Assembly (NCBI RefSeq): GCF_963576675.1
Contig: NC_088913.1
Span: forward strand, 81,157,001-81,221,000
DNA from: Euphorbia lathyris
Taxonomy: Eukaryota; Streptophyta; Magnoliopsida; Malpighiales; Euphorbiaceae
DNA: 64,000 nucleotides
Reading direction: 5' to 3'
Part shown: piece after piece, positions 21,907 to 33,995 of the stretch
Layout: the number at the start of each line of letters is the position of its first letter
How positions within the stretch are numbered: the stretch's first letter is position 1
Program-made: the position numbers and the translations under genes
Notes under the pieces: generated by a model
What the model saw: only the letters and a program-made list of their open reading frames with translations
Database searches by the model: none
What the model was told of the DNA's origin: nothing

Positions 21907-22936
21907 ATGTTGAGTGCTTCATAAAGTATTGTCGGATGAATCCAAGCGATTTTATCCCACTATATGTTAGTTTTGATTCACAAACAATCCAACCGCGAGC
22001 TATAAAGACAAAGAATGTTATTCATTCAAGCTGTGATGCCAATGCCACCATTGAAATGGACACAACTGTTGAAGTAGACACAACCGTTGAAGTCCGAACT
22101 CATCGGCTAGGAAAAGAAAAGATCATTGATTTCAACCTTGCATCCAACCTTGGTTTAGATGATATTAGCTCGAATCCGGTTTATTTTTCAGAAGAACCAA
22201 CGTACGAAGAAGACATTTGGGGTCATTTTGGCACAGAAGAAACGGTAAATGATGAACAACCTATCCATTGGAAATAATCTCATCGCGAAGCTGTTCCCCA
22301 AAGCAATGTATTGGCAAGTATATATAAGGCGGATGATGTAGAACGAATAAGAAAGAAGACCGGTCCATTTCGATGGCTCCTAGAGGTCCATGATGCACAA
22401 ATGCTTCCTATTAAAGCTAGTGCGTCAAAAGGGGTTGTTGGTTTAAAGGTGCATGATATATTCTCAAACAAATGAGCATTGCAAGATGCATTTGGAAAAT
22501 ACACAGTTAAGAACAGATTCGAATGGAGAGTGTACAAGTCTAACAAGTCCATATTTGAAGTTAGAAGTAAGCATGATGAGACATGTAAATGGCATGCTAA
22601 AGGTATTGTGATACCCAATTCTGATATGTTTAGGCTCCGAATAATGGATATAATGAAGAAACACACATGTGCCAGAGATCAAATGTTACCACATCACATG
22701 CAAGCGGGGAAACGAGTTACCGACATACTACTTTACGGATAAGTTTGATCTCGGGGATAGAGTTTATAGACCAAAGGACATTGTGAAAGATTTCGAGGAA
22801 GTGTAAAAAATCAACTTGTCTTACATGCAAGCTTGGAAAGCAAGATGTTGGGCATTAGAAGATGCGATGGGTTCACCAAAATAGTCATATATACGATAAG
22901 CTTGCATCTGTGCTAAGCCATTAAACGATAAGTGGG
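21837..22936 (+). pseudogene. Mutator-like (MuDR family) transposase, N-terminal relic
   Basis: Conceptual translation in segments gives the N-terminal part of a plant MuDR-type transposase. An acidic leader (21837-22277) is followed by the DNA-binding zinc-finger-like region around 22470-22680, with the recognisable run KNRFEWRVYKSNKS, an ETCKWHA cysteine and an HTC. Then comes SYMQAWKARCWALEDAMG near 22820-22870. In-frame stops after HWK (22275) and after SNK (22473), a frameshift near 22735, and further stops near 22804 and 22880 kill it. The catalytic DDE core is absent because the copy is cut off at about 22936, where LINE sequence begins. Confidence 0.85.
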
Positions 22937-22944
22937 AAATTTAT

Positions 22945-23689
22945 AAAAGGTTAAAATTAACCAATAGTTCCATCCACCCCTCCCTTTGGAACTACTCTAA
23001 CCTCACAAGCGACCAACAAAAATTTCTTCAGATGCCACACTTGTTTTGCTATCATTGCTAGGTTGAAGGATTCAAACCACTGAAAGCCTAAACCTCCATC
23101 AACTTTCTTTCCACACATTACATCCCAAATGAGCCAATGAATAGATATTTTCTCTAAGTTCCTGCCCCAAAAAAATAGACCTATCAAAGCCTATAGATCC
23201 TTGCAAAAGTTATGTGGCACCAGAAAACACAACATAATGTACTAAGGGATAGCTTGGGCAACAACTTTGATGAGGATTTCTTTACCTACACTTGATAGAA
23301 GTCTTTCCCCCACCTTTGTAACCTGCTTAAATGTTCCAAAAGGAACCGAAAGATCCCCTTCTTTGAATACCAATTAATTGTAGGCATTCCCATGTACTTA
23401 GAAAAATGGTCAATTTCTTTAATTCCAAAAAAATGAATCAAATCATCTTTTGTTTGTTGACAAACTCCACTACTAAACGAAATATTTGATTTATCAAAAT
23501 TTACCACTTGTCTTGTTGTTGTTTCATAGTCCGAGAGTACTTTTTTAACCACCTCCCCTTTTTATTTGTTGGAGCGTCCAAAAATTATGGAATCATCTAC
23601 AAATACTAGATGACTAATAACATGACTACCGCGTCCCACTTTGATATCATGCAACTTTCCCCATTTCTCCTCGCTCCTGATTCTAGCAG
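22945..23689 (-). pseudogene. LINE (L1-type) ORF2 relic, C-terminal part
   Basis: The minus-strand translation shows the reverse-transcriptase catalytic box as FVDDSIIFG near 23590. It is followed by NFDKSNISFS and KYMGMP (23380-23500) and then a C-terminal block with KISIHWLIWDVMCG and GGLGFQWFESFNLAMIAKQV. These are hallmarks of plant L1-like ORF2 proteins. Several frameshifts and stops are present. The 3' end of the LINE, including any poly(A) tail, is missing. It continues at 24948-25860 beyond an inserted LTR. Confidence 0.85.
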
Positions 23690-23693
23690 ATAG

Positions 23694-24943
23694 TGTTGAA
23701 ACACAATTTCCACACTAATTTTTATTACGATAAAAATATTAAATGAAATTAATATCTCTATAATTAATAACACATTAAATTTATATGTTGATTTATTTAT
23801 ACTAATGTGTTTGTTGAAGTATGTTGATGAATTAAAAATAAGTTCAAAGAAATAAGAAAAGGCCTCAAAACCTTAAATCAAAGCCCATAAGCCAAAGACT
23901 ATTGGATCAAGCTTCAGCCCAACAGGAAAAAGGATCCAGAAGCAAGTTTATCTGTCTCAAAGATAAGAAAAATTCGGAAGATAGAGATGAACGCACATTA
24001 GACAGGATCAAGAGTTGACTCTGTGCCACTAACAAAGCCTCACAAAATAAGGAAAGATTTAGAATCTCCAGACAGTCTATCCCTGGTCAACCTGAGAACT
24101 TTGCCTGATTTGGTTAGACAATCAGTCTGCTTTCGACCAAGCTCTGAAGCGCAGCGCAATAGACAAATCAATGTTAAAGAGATAGAAGACCATTAGTTGT
24201 TGACACTGGCCTCTAAGAGTGAAAGCGAAAGAAGAGCGTTTCCCTCCAACTGTTATTTCAAAATTCAAAATGATCCCTGCTTTGAAGTGTCAACTATAAA
24301 AGCCCCATCATTTGCAACTTTGGAACTTGATCTTCAACGCTGAAATTCTGATAGATTCATTCTTGAAGTTCCTAAGCAAAGCAAAGCAAAAACATTTACA
24401 CAAACGTTTTTATTCATCTGTGTAACAAATTTCTAAGATCTTTCATTGTGTTCTTATTCAGAACAAAACTATCAATCATTTAGAATAGTTCGGAAGCTCT
24501 GCTGTTTGTTCGGTATTTAGCAAATAGAGAGTTAGATAGTTGAGTGTAGGTTATAGAGGAAGGTACTCTGTAATATTTCAATATTTGTTGTAAAGGATTG
24601 TGCTCTACCACAAAGAGCTCGGTAGTGGATTAAAGCTCGGAAGAGGAATTCTGGGGACATAGGCAAGAGGCCGAACCAGGATAAAACAGTTGCGTATCGC
24701 TTTCTCTAACTCTTACTCTTTATTACTTGCTTTTATTTCGGAAGTATAAATTAGTTAGAGTTGTGTTTAACTGTGCTAAGTTTGGAAACCCCTCTGAGGC
24801 ATTACTCTTCGAACCAAGGATATAATCAATCTTAGTTGTTGATCAACTAAAGTTGCTTCTGAATCTTTAATATATATATCCTCTAGAATGTGCTATTGAA
24901 CTGTGAGAAGCATTTTTACTTAGCTAAATTTTTAAAACTCTCA
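23694..24943. mobile_element. Solo LTR (~1.25 kb) inserted in the LINE
   Basis: It starts TGTTGAAAC and ends CTCTCA, is flanked by ATAG on both sides (23690-23693 and 24944-24947), and sits exactly inside the LINE reverse transcriptase. A plus-strand promoter-like ACTATAAAAGCCCC (about 24292) and a long R/U5-like tail suggest a copia-type LTR, perhaps SIRE/Maximus-like from its length and tail. No primer-binding site or internal genes are present, so it is a recombination product. Confidence 0.7.
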
Positions 24944-24947
24944 ATAG

Positions 24948-25860
24948 TTCCATTAACCGCCTCATGAACTAATTATCACATTACAAGGGACCAACATATA
25001 CGCCATCTGCACACAAAACAAAAGGATAAGGGGACATGTGGTCCCTTGTCTATACCCTCTCCACAAATTTAGATAACCTGTCAATTGACCATTTATCAGA
25101 AAAGAAAAAGAAACAGAACTAACATATTGTATAATCAAGTGAACAAAATATGATGGGTACCGCAAATGGATCAATACACACTTGAGATAATCTCATTCAT
25201 TCGATCATAGGCTTTACTCATATTAAGATTGAAAGCAAGGCCCCCCTTCCCCTTTTAACCTCATTTTCATTGAATAAAAAACTTCAAATGCAATCAGGGC
25301 GTTATCAGTAATGACTACTCAAAACAAATGCACTCTGAGTCTCACATATCACATCATTAAAGGTTTTTTCAAGTGATTGCCAAAACTTCAGAGAGGATTT
25401 TATACAATACATTACATAAACTAATAGGACGGGTCTCCTAAACACATGGTGGATTATTTACATTTGGGATAAGTGTGACATAGGTATGGTTAAGGTTCTC
25501 CTGTATAGAGCCCGAGTTAAAGAAATTCACAACTAGTTTAGTCACATCACTTCCCACTACATCCCAACAAGATTGATAAAATAGAGAGGACATACCATCG
25601 AGTCTTAGAGGTTTTCCGGATGAATTTAAAAGACGGTTACTTTAACTTCATCTTTAAAAACAGGAAGTAATAAAAGTGCAATCTTGTCCTCAGTCACCCT
25701 CCTCAAAATTGCTTCCACGATCTCCACAATTCTAGAGGTATGGCTAGCTAGGTGTAAATAGGTTGCTGAAGTAATCTTGAACTACCTTCCTAATTTCTTT
25801 GTCCATCGTCACACAATTTCTTTCTATTTTCATGCACCAATGGAAATGATTTTGCTAATT
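24948..25860 (-). pseudogene. LINE (L1-type) ORF2 relic, N-terminal RT part
   Basis: Minus-strand translation with several frameshifts gives, from 25860 downwards, a DGMSSLFYQSCWDVVG-like block, VTLIPNVNNPPCV, RPISLCNVLYKI, a SKAYDRM block and CVSSVSFSFLINGQ...RQG. This is the normal order of plant L1 reverse transcriptase motifs. It joins 23689 once the LTR at 23694-24943 is removed. The endonuclease domain is not present. Confidence 0.85.
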
Positions 25861-26126
25861 CAGGTCATCAACGAAACAATCTTAAAGAATTTAATATATA
25901 TGGAGTAATAAGATGAAAAAAAAATACTTTAACATTGACAACCAGAAACACTTTTATCTCTAATATATAAAATGGTATAATTTTATATCTAGTCAAGAAA
26001 AAATTTACTTCTAACATTGACAAGTTGGGTCAATTTTTCAAAAATAATTCATCAAATTGTCTTCTCTGCCATTAATTTTGCCATCTACACTTTACATGTG
26101 CGTCATTTTATCATTCATTAGTAACA
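25861..26126. other. No gene recognised
   Basis: AT-rich spacer between the LINE relic and the next MITE. Confidence 0.4.
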
Positions 26127-26136
26127 TATCACAAAC

Positions 26137-26810
26137 GGCCTAATGCTCCTCCAACCCCCTTAACTTGTCCAAATTGATCATTTTACCCACTCAACTCATC
26201 GAATGTCCTATTTACCCCCTTAACTCTATAAAAGTGGTATTTCTTACCCCCTCAACTTGTCCATTTATCCCTCCAACTCATAGAATATCCTATTTACCCC
26301 CTTAACTCCATAAAAGTGGTATTTTTCACCCCTTACAATTCGTTATCGAAGCCTAAATTGATAACCTTTTTTAAACATTAAGCCTATATTTATGTTATTT
26401 TGTACGTTGAACCTAAATTGATACTTCCCAAAAAATCATAGGCCTATTTTCGTACATTATCCCTACATATAATGTATTTAACTTATTTATATTAATGTTC
26501 TTGTTATTTGTATTTTTTATTCGTTTGAATAAGTCCTATTGATTGTGTACTATAAAGGGGTAAGAAATACCATTTTTATAAGAGGGTAAATAGGATCATA
26601 AGGGGTGACAAATACCACTTTTATAGAGTTAAAGGGGGTAAATATGACATTTGATGAGTTGAGAATGGGTAAAATGACCAATTTGGATAAGTTAAGGGGG
26701 TGAGAAATACCACTTTTATGGAGTTAAGGGGGTAAGTAGGACATTCGATGAGTTGGAAGGGTAAAATGACCAATTTGGACAAATTAAGGGGGCTGGAGAA
26801 GCATTAAGCC
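26137..26810. mobile_element. MITE with pyrimidine-rich inverted repeats and 9-10 bp duplication
   Basis: The ends are GGCCTAATGCTCC and GGAGAAGCATTAAGCC, with long inverted similarity (CCCCCTTAACTTGTCCAAAT and its complement). TATCACAAAC flanks both sides (26127-26136, 26811-26820), consistent with a Mutator-like target duplication. Internal AGTGGTATTT/CCCCTTAACTC units are repeated. A fragment resembling the MITE at 53967-54213 is embedded at about 26336-26460. Confidence 0.8.
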
Positions 26811-26820
26811 TATCACAAAC

Positions 26821-28313
26821 GCATGAATATAAGTGATTTCTAAAAAAATCACACCGTGTTTTGTAAAAATTGAACAAAAATCTAGATATTTTATCCAATT
26901 TAAAAATCTTAATCTCCAATTCTATTATTAAATAAAAAAAACATGAATTTTTTTTAAACTAATTGATATGCAACTAATACAAAATAATGAATAAAATATA
27001 TGCGTTTTATAATGATATATGATCTCCACTTACTATTAAGGATGAAATTACTTTTGACGGTCAACATCAAGGGCGGAGACTGGAGGGCCAGACCCCTTCG
27101 ACCGCCGAACCACCATGGTCATGAGTAGTTTCGGCCCACATGTCTCCACAAAATTTGTGGCGGTGGTGGTTCTGGTCCCTCATGTTTCCAAAAAATTTAT
27201 CGTGTGTTAAATTAACATTCCAAAATTGGCCTATGTCTTGTTAAGTCCTCTCTAAATCTAAAATTCCAATTTTTTTGACATGTTAGACCATCTCTAAATC
27301 CAAATTTTTATTTTTTTAGACTATTACGTCATTCTTAAATCTAGCATGTTAGACCATCTCTAAATCCAAATTTTTATTTTTTTAGACTATTACGTCATTC
27401 TTAAATCTAAATTTCTTTTTTTTTTTCGATCTATTAGATCTATCCGAATTTTTTCTATTAGACACCAATTTAGTAAGAAAAAATTATCCACCATATATAA
27501 AATCGGTTCCCCAACCAAACAATCATATATTCGTCACTAATGAATATTATTTATAATTTTAAGGTGCCTTCTATGATTACTTTGTTTTTTGACAAAGTGA
27601 ACCTTACTTGGTTATTTTCACTATTGAATGATGGAGTTTAAAATTCATCAAATAGTTAAAACGCACAAAGTAAGACTTAATTATTAATTTTTGATTCACT
27701 TTGTAAAAAACAAAGTAAGGATAGCGTTTACTTAATTTTAAATATTAAAAATAAAATTATGCTTAATTATTAATTTTGTTTTTTTATTAAAAAACTTGTC
27801 ACGATATTTCGCTTATATTAGAAAGTCCGACTCAGCAATGACTGGGAAACGTAATGCACGCGAAGGAGGAGAGCGTGGAGTAAAAAATGTTTTTTCTTTC
27901 CGAGAATCACAGCAGCCAATGGGAAAAGACAATTTTTGGTTCTTTTAGTACTTTTACTTTGTCCTCAATCATTGTGAGGTGTAAAATTATAAAATAAAAT
28001 TACAAATCCCCCCTCATATTTTTTTGGGATGGCAGATATATCCCTCAAGTAAGAAAATGTTAACGTTTCTAATTTGAGGCAATTAAACCAATATCTTTTT
28101 TTTTTTTGAAGAAATTAAACCAATAGTTTTTTTTTTTTTAAACATCTTGGAGAATAAAAAAAGCTCTAAAATTAGACTGTAAATATCGTAACATCATGAT
28201 TAAATATCGTGCGTTTTGATCTAAATTCAATATATTAGATCTCACAGTTTCAAAAAAATATATGCATGTATTAGATTATTATTTTACTAATAAGTACCAG
28301 ACTAGGGATGCAA
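26821..28313. other. No gene; transposon relics and a 66 bp tandem duplication
   Basis: 27060-27190 has the GC-rich look of a decayed DNA transposon end (GGGCGGAGACTGGAGGGCCAG). 27281-27412 is a tandem duplication of about 66 bp beginning ATGTTAGACCATCTC. The remainder is AT-rich without coding signal. Confidence 0.5.
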
Positions 28314-28468
28314 ATGAACTTGCCTACTTCATAAAATGTTCAAGTTCGGCTCGGTTAAAGTTTAGATGGATTAGGCTCGGCTCGAGCATTAATGAATCTG
28401 AGTCTGAGTTTACTTCAAATTCTTCTTTTACGCCATGAAAAAAACTCGATAGTTTTTTTTTATTAATA

Positions 28469-28469
<1 letters not shown>

Positions 28470-28560
<91 letters not shown>
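28470..28560. repeat. (TA)n microsatellite, ~45 units
   Basis: Uninterrupted alternating TA of about 91 bp, ending directly at the start of a MITE end (GGGCAATTAATTTATTAG). Confidence 0.97.
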
Positions 28561-28562
<2 letters not shown>

Positions 28563-28745
28563 GCAATTAATTTATTAGTCCCTATATTTTGACAAAACAT
28601 ACTGTTTAGTCCTTGTATTTTCAAAAACACACGATAAGATCTCTAACCTTTTTCTCGATGAATTGTTTAGTCCCTAATGTTTTTCTCAGTGAACTGTTTA
28701 GTCCATGTCGTTAGTCTCTTATTGAAGATTATGTTAGTCAATTTG
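28561..28745. mobile_element. One end of a (TA)n-associated MITE
   Basis: Similar to the ends of the element at 2229-2607: AATTTATTAGTCC, TACTGTTTAGTCCTTGTATTTT, then ACACACGATAAGATCTCTA. The opposite end was not found before 29380. Confidence 0.6.
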
Positions 28746-29543
28746 GATTTGAGTCAAAATCTATTTAAAATAAAAATGTAATGCCTTAACTACCATTTAC
28801 CATAAAATCATATATATAAGACCATTATCTTCATTGTTTCTTATCTTTGCGTTCTTCTTTTCCTTTATTTTAATTTCCTTTAGACTCTACTGCATCTAAA
28901 ATCAACTTTTGAGTGTTCTTCTTCTTGATATGAGTTTTTTCCACCTTCAACTCGAACACGAAGAGTAAGTGAGAGAGATTTAAGTCGATTTCTACCTTCA
29001 ATTCAAATAGGAAGAGTGAGCATGAGTGATTCGATTTAAATACATTTTAATTTACATATATATTATTGAGTTTTATTATTTAATTTAAATACATTTTAAT
29101 TTTGTAAATTTTTATTAGTTTTTTTTAATTAATAACTTTGAACCTCACATAAATGTTTAGTCCAAAAGTCAATTTGAAACTATATAGTTGTAGACTACAA
29201 GTTAAATTCGAATTTGTTAGATTTTATATTTGTTTAATCTTATTATTTTATTTAAATTTGTTATAGATTGTATGTTATATTTGTTTTTTGGACTTTAAAT
29301 TTGGTATTTCTTCATTAGAAGAATGGTTTTAAATAATAGAATGTTAATCAGTTACAATTAACTATATTCAAAACTGTTTCAAATAAATTCAAACGAGCCG
29401 TTCAACGAGCTTTGAGCTCAAGCTGAACTGAACCTATATCGAGCTCGAGCCGAATTCCAAAATTGCAAGCTGGGCGAGTTTCGAGTTTGAGCCGAGCCGA
29501 GCTTGCCCCTATACGAGCTCAGTTCGACTCATTTGCACCGCTC

Positions 29544-31099
29544 ATTGCTAAGACCTTCTTCCCCGATCCACCCACTCCATAGCAAGTCGTTACAAATATA
29601 TTGAAGAATTTTAGAACCAAGCCGAATATTCAGAAAAAAAAAAAATTAAATCGAATTAAACCGTTAAATATTTCTTTAGAACCGAATTAAATTGAAACAT
29701 TGATTTTATTAAATACAGTTTTGGAGATATCCACAAATTGTAGTGAACCATACTAACCTTAGGCTAAATTCAACTTGTCTAAATATTGCAATTGCCTCCC
29801 TTCCAACTTTCAATTGTAACAACTTACTTTTCAAACTTGTCCAATTGTAATAGAACCTCAAATTACTGACATAGATTGCAATTAAAGAAACACGTGAAAT
29901 ACAAAAGCTGCAACACTCGTGGAATGTGATAATCAGATCTTTGGACCTAAAAAAATCAATATTTAAGTAACTAAATCCTCAATTTTTTAAACTTGTCCAA
30001 TTATAAAACATAACCCCTAACTTTCAATTGTAAAACATAACCAAATAATTGGAGATCTCAAATTTTCTTCTGTGTTTTATATATTAAAACAAAAAATTAA
30101 TTAAGCTATTTATAAGTAAACATTATGGCAGAAATTATAGTACACTGGCATATATAAAAAAAATATAGATGTTAACCTATAGTATCAAGTTATATAAATA
30201 TAAATTTCAGATGTTTTTATTTGTAAGTAAGGATGACTACAAATGCTGGATAAATACTCCAAAAATACTATTATTTAATAAAATAGAAATAAAATCTTAA
30301 AATTAATTCAAATTCCAATGTAAATGATTTATTTATTGACCATGTCAAAAATAATAATTGGACTATTTTAATAAGTCAACTTTTGAGACCCGCCAAAAGA
30401 GACATAGAAAATAGTTAGAAATATCAATATTAGAATCGATGATTGGTTTAGTTATTTACGGTTGGAAAAACTACTTTTAAAAATATAATTTTTTGTTTTT
30501 GTAAAACTATAAAAAATAAATAAAAAATATTTATCGAAATATTTAAAATTCTATTTTTCACTTAAACCAAATAGAATATAAAAAGTAGATAATCAAACAT
30601 CCATAAATATCTAAATTTATTTTTTTTTTAAAGTAGCCTATGAAAAATAAAATGTATTTGATGTAAAAAATATCTTGAACCACGATGTAATTTGTCATTT
30701 TCAAATACGTGTTATTTTTGTAATTGAATTCATATAATTTTTAAAATTGGTTGATAGAAAATATTAATTTGAAAAGTAAAGAACATTATGCACCTATGAA
30801 ATCATGGTAGCTAAATTCAAGAATTCTTAATCCATAATTTTAGATATGATATGTCATTCTAGAATGTATCAGATCAGAATATCATGATTTTCTATTTTAT
30901 TTTATTTTATTTTATTTTATTTATCAAATATATGATTCTTCTAAATTCTCTCTATAGAAAAAATAAATTTAAATGAATGAAAACCTTATATATAAACTTA
31001 TAAATTCAAAATAAAATTTTCAATCAATTTCATCTGGATTTTTTTTTTTTTTTTGCTAAATCAATTTGAAACAATATATCTTTTTTTTAATAAATTTGA

Positions 31100-31154
<55 letters not shown>

Positions 31155-31225
31155 GTATTATTTATAAACAACTTAAAGAAAAAGTATTTTTTTACTTTTT
31201 ATCTTTTTCATATTAAAAAGTAAAA
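29544..31225. other. No gene recognised; (TA)n at 31104-31149
   Basis: AT-rich intergenic sequence with homopolymer T runs, a short (TTTTA)n at 30890-30920 and a TA tract at 31104-31149. Confidence 0.45.
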
Positions 31226-31273
31226 TTTTAAGTTGAGAAACTAGATGAGAAGCCGGAATGAGTATTCGATATC

Positions 31274-31612
31274 TTACATGCATGTAAAGGATGGTTGGGA
31301 AGACGAAGCGAGAGAGCGAAAGACCATCAGATGAATCTCTCTAGGGACTGTGAAATATTTGATTGGAAGTCTATCCTTTCGGGAAGCAGGCGCTGCTTGT
31401 AGATGCTGAACGAGCGGAAATATGTGGAGCTTGATTTGGTGGAGGTGCTGGAGCATATGGGGGGTTTTGGTAAGGAGGCATACCTGGTGGGGGTTAGTTT
31501 CCTGCTCGAACCACCTCCTCATGAGTTGTACATGGCCGTAGGTCGGTTGTTGTTGCCTTTGTGTTTCACCCCTGTTGTTATTTTATACTTGGAAAACTAC
31601 TTTTACCAATAA
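31274..31612 (-). pseudogene. Relic of a proline-rich coding exon, possibly transposon-captured
   Basis: This GC-richer island reads on the minus strand as PPPGMPPYQNPPYAPAPPP, then NQAPHISARSASTSSAC, before a frame break. A GT-AG-like donor (CAG|GTATGC) overlaps this segment. It has the composition of a real proline-rich exon unlike its AT-rich surroundings. I cannot name the parent gene. It is followed at 31613-31709 by sequence ending AAACCAAACAACCCC-TTA, like one end of the Harbinger-like MITE at 53284-53579. Confidence 0.45.
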
Positions 31613-31709
31613 GAAATCCCTACTTTTACTAAAAACTTCGTTTACCAACAACAAATAGTAAACTGTAACAGCAAACAACAAATAGCAGGTAAACCAAACA
31701 ACCCCTTAA

Positions 31710-32974
31710 TATATCAATAGACCTTTGAATTTAACTTAAAAAGTTAATAAGCATCTGAATTTACAAAGTATCTTATTAGTCCACTAAACTTACTTAAAGT
31801 GACATATTGTTCACCTTTAATTTATTTAAAGTGACATATTCGCTATTTGAACTTACTTATAGTGATCTATTGACATCTTAAACTTGCTTAAAGTGATATA
31901 CATTTTAATTTGTCTAAAACCAATTGATAATAGTGTATCAGAACTTGTCTACATGTCCATGACGTCCTGGAAATCTTACTTGCTATTAGCTTGTAAAAGA
32001 GAACCGAAGGTCAGACGGGGACGGAGTCCCATGAACCCATTCTGATGCCTAAGTCAATTTACGATTTAGGAAGGATTGAAGAGTATGGACTAGTTGTGTG
32101 ATAATAGTTAACATAATGTAACTTGTGTCTACACATGTCTATATATAGGGTTTATTTAGGTCGAGGCTTTTACATATTAGGAATCCTTATGACTTGAGGA
32201 TGTCCGTGTCTCCTAAGAAATCTGTATCCTGGGAAGAATCCTTTGTCATGTGGAACTCTAGTACTTCTCGAATGTTCTTTTGTTCAAAGGGGTCTGAAGC
32301 CTTTAAGGGCACCCTTAGGCGTGCCCTCGTACACGTGATATTTATGCTTAAAGCGGAGATGCTGACATCATTTTGTATGATGTCATTTTGCATGATATCA
32401 CCAATCTTGTTATGCTAGGTGAACTTGGGGAGTTAATCCCCCTATGTCTCAATAGAATTTGTTGGATACAGAAAATGAGAGACACGATCTACCACGTATC
32501 AAAAAGAAAATGCCAAATAACTAAATAATTAGGAACTTTTGAAAGTTCACGGGACAGTTGATGTTCTGGGGTTATTAAATACAGTTGGACAATAATACGA
32601 TGTTATTGAATGAAATTGCACAAGAATGCGGGTTATTGAATACAACTGGATAAAAATACAAGGTTATTGAATGCAATTACAATAATATGGGATAATTTGG
32701 AACTTTTAAATGTTCAAGACGACAATTGAAGTTTTGGGCCAAGTGAGGGGGGCAACAAATATATTAGGAATAACAATTATGTGGTAAAAAATTTATTTTC
32801 CTCCTGTACTTTAAAGATGTTTTGTTAGTTTTCTGAACTTGATTAAAATAACATGATTTAATACTAGATACCGTAAGAAATGATTTAGACAAATTGAATT
32901 GTATATCACTTTACAAATTCATGGAAAATTCAGGCTGCTATAATCTAGAAAACTCTTCAAATTGATGAATCTAA
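31710..32974. other. Decayed repeats; possible LTR fragment 31960-32500
   Basis: 31730-31910 contains four AAAGTGACATAT-type repeats. 31960-32500 has LTR-like features (GATGCCTAAGTCAATTTA, then TCTATATATAGGG, then a moderately GC-rich tail), but no termini were found. 32520-32700 repeats GGTTATTGAATRCAATTG-like phrases. Confidence 0.35.
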
Positions 32975-33992
32975 GGCCCCGTTTGTTTGGGAGAAAATAT
33001 TCTGTAGGAAAATATTTTCCTAATTTTCCACTGTTTGTTTGGGCAGGAAAATAAGTCAAAGGAAAATAAGTTGCAAGTCAATGGAAAATGAAGAAAGAAA
33101 TAAGGAAAAATATTTTACCATTTTCAAAAGGGTAAAACATTTTCCCCAAAACATACGCATCTAGAGAAAAATGGGAAAAAAATGAAAAAATATAAAAATA
33201 TGAAACACGAAAAAACATGAATAACGTCAAAACGTTACAAAACACGAATATGGAAAAAATCCGCAAAAAAATGAAAAGGTGAACAAACGTGAAAAACACA
33301 AAAACGAAAAAAAAGCAAATACTTGAAAAGACACAAAACATGAACGCGAAAAAGTGAGAAAACACGAATTATACAAAAACGTGAAAAATACAAAAAAACA
33401 CGAAAAATGATAAAAACACAAAAACGTGACAATAAGTGAAAAACCCGATAAACATGAAAAGACAAAAAATGCAAACAAAACACGAAAACGTAAAAAACAC
33501 AAAAACGTGAACAAAACGAAAAACATGAAAACGTGAATAACACAAAAAGTAACAAAATGCGAAAAATAAAAAAAAAACGTGAAAAAGTGTAAAACCGAAA
33601 AACTAAATGTGAAAACACGAAAAAATGAAGAAAAAATGCAAAAAAAAAACATAATAACGTTAATAACACGAGAAAACGTACAAAAAAATGCCAAAAATGT
33701 GAAAAAACATTTTTCGTGATTTTAACATTAATTTTTTTTCACATTTTCGTGGTTTTCCACTTTTTTCCATGTTTTTAATATTTTTTTACTTTTCGTGATT
33801 TTCGCATTTTTCCACTTTTTATGTTTTTAACAAAATTTAACATTTTCTTTGTGTTTTTTCACCTTTTTAATGGTTGGAAAATATTTTTCAGTGTTGTTGC
33901 CAAACACAGAAAAATATTTTATTTTCCTGCACAATATTTTTCCTGCATAAAATTTTCCAGAACACAATATTTTCCCCCAAACAAACAGAGCC
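32975..33992. mobile_element. Harbinger/Tourist-like MITE, 1.0 kb, TAA duplication
   Basis: It starts GGCCCCGTTTGTTTGGG and ends CCCAAACAAACAGAGCC, with TAA on both sides (32972-32974, 33993-33995). Inverted similarity continues through AAAATATTTTCC. The centre is a long run of ACACGAAAAACGTGAAAA-like repeats. Its complement gives phenylalanine-rich open frames that are artefacts. Confidence 0.85.
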
Positions 33993-33995
33993 TAA

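Larger units (their letters stand above)
28314..29543. mobile_element. hAT-like relic with GAGCTCGAGC-rich right end
   Basis: The left end AGGGATGCAAATGAAC is mirrored by GTTCGACTCATTTGCACC on the right. Both subterminal regions carry CTCGGCTCGAGC / CGAGCTCGAGCCGA motifs typical of a widespread plant hAT-like repeat. The centre holds a (TA)n tract and a one-ended MITE. There is no transposase. A related end is seen at about 44220-44345. Confidence 0.6.

Noticed and set aside
22280..22682. Minus-strand frames opposite the Mutator relic
   Set aside because: Shadows of the plus-strand transposase sequence, whose motifs (KNRFEWRVYKSNKS, ETCKW) are recognisable.
33078..33694. Phenylalanine-rich open frames of 95-155 codons on the minus strand
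   Set aside because: They are the complement of an AACACGAAAAACGTG-type repeat inside a MITE (32975-33992). No domain, and several overlapping frames are equally open.
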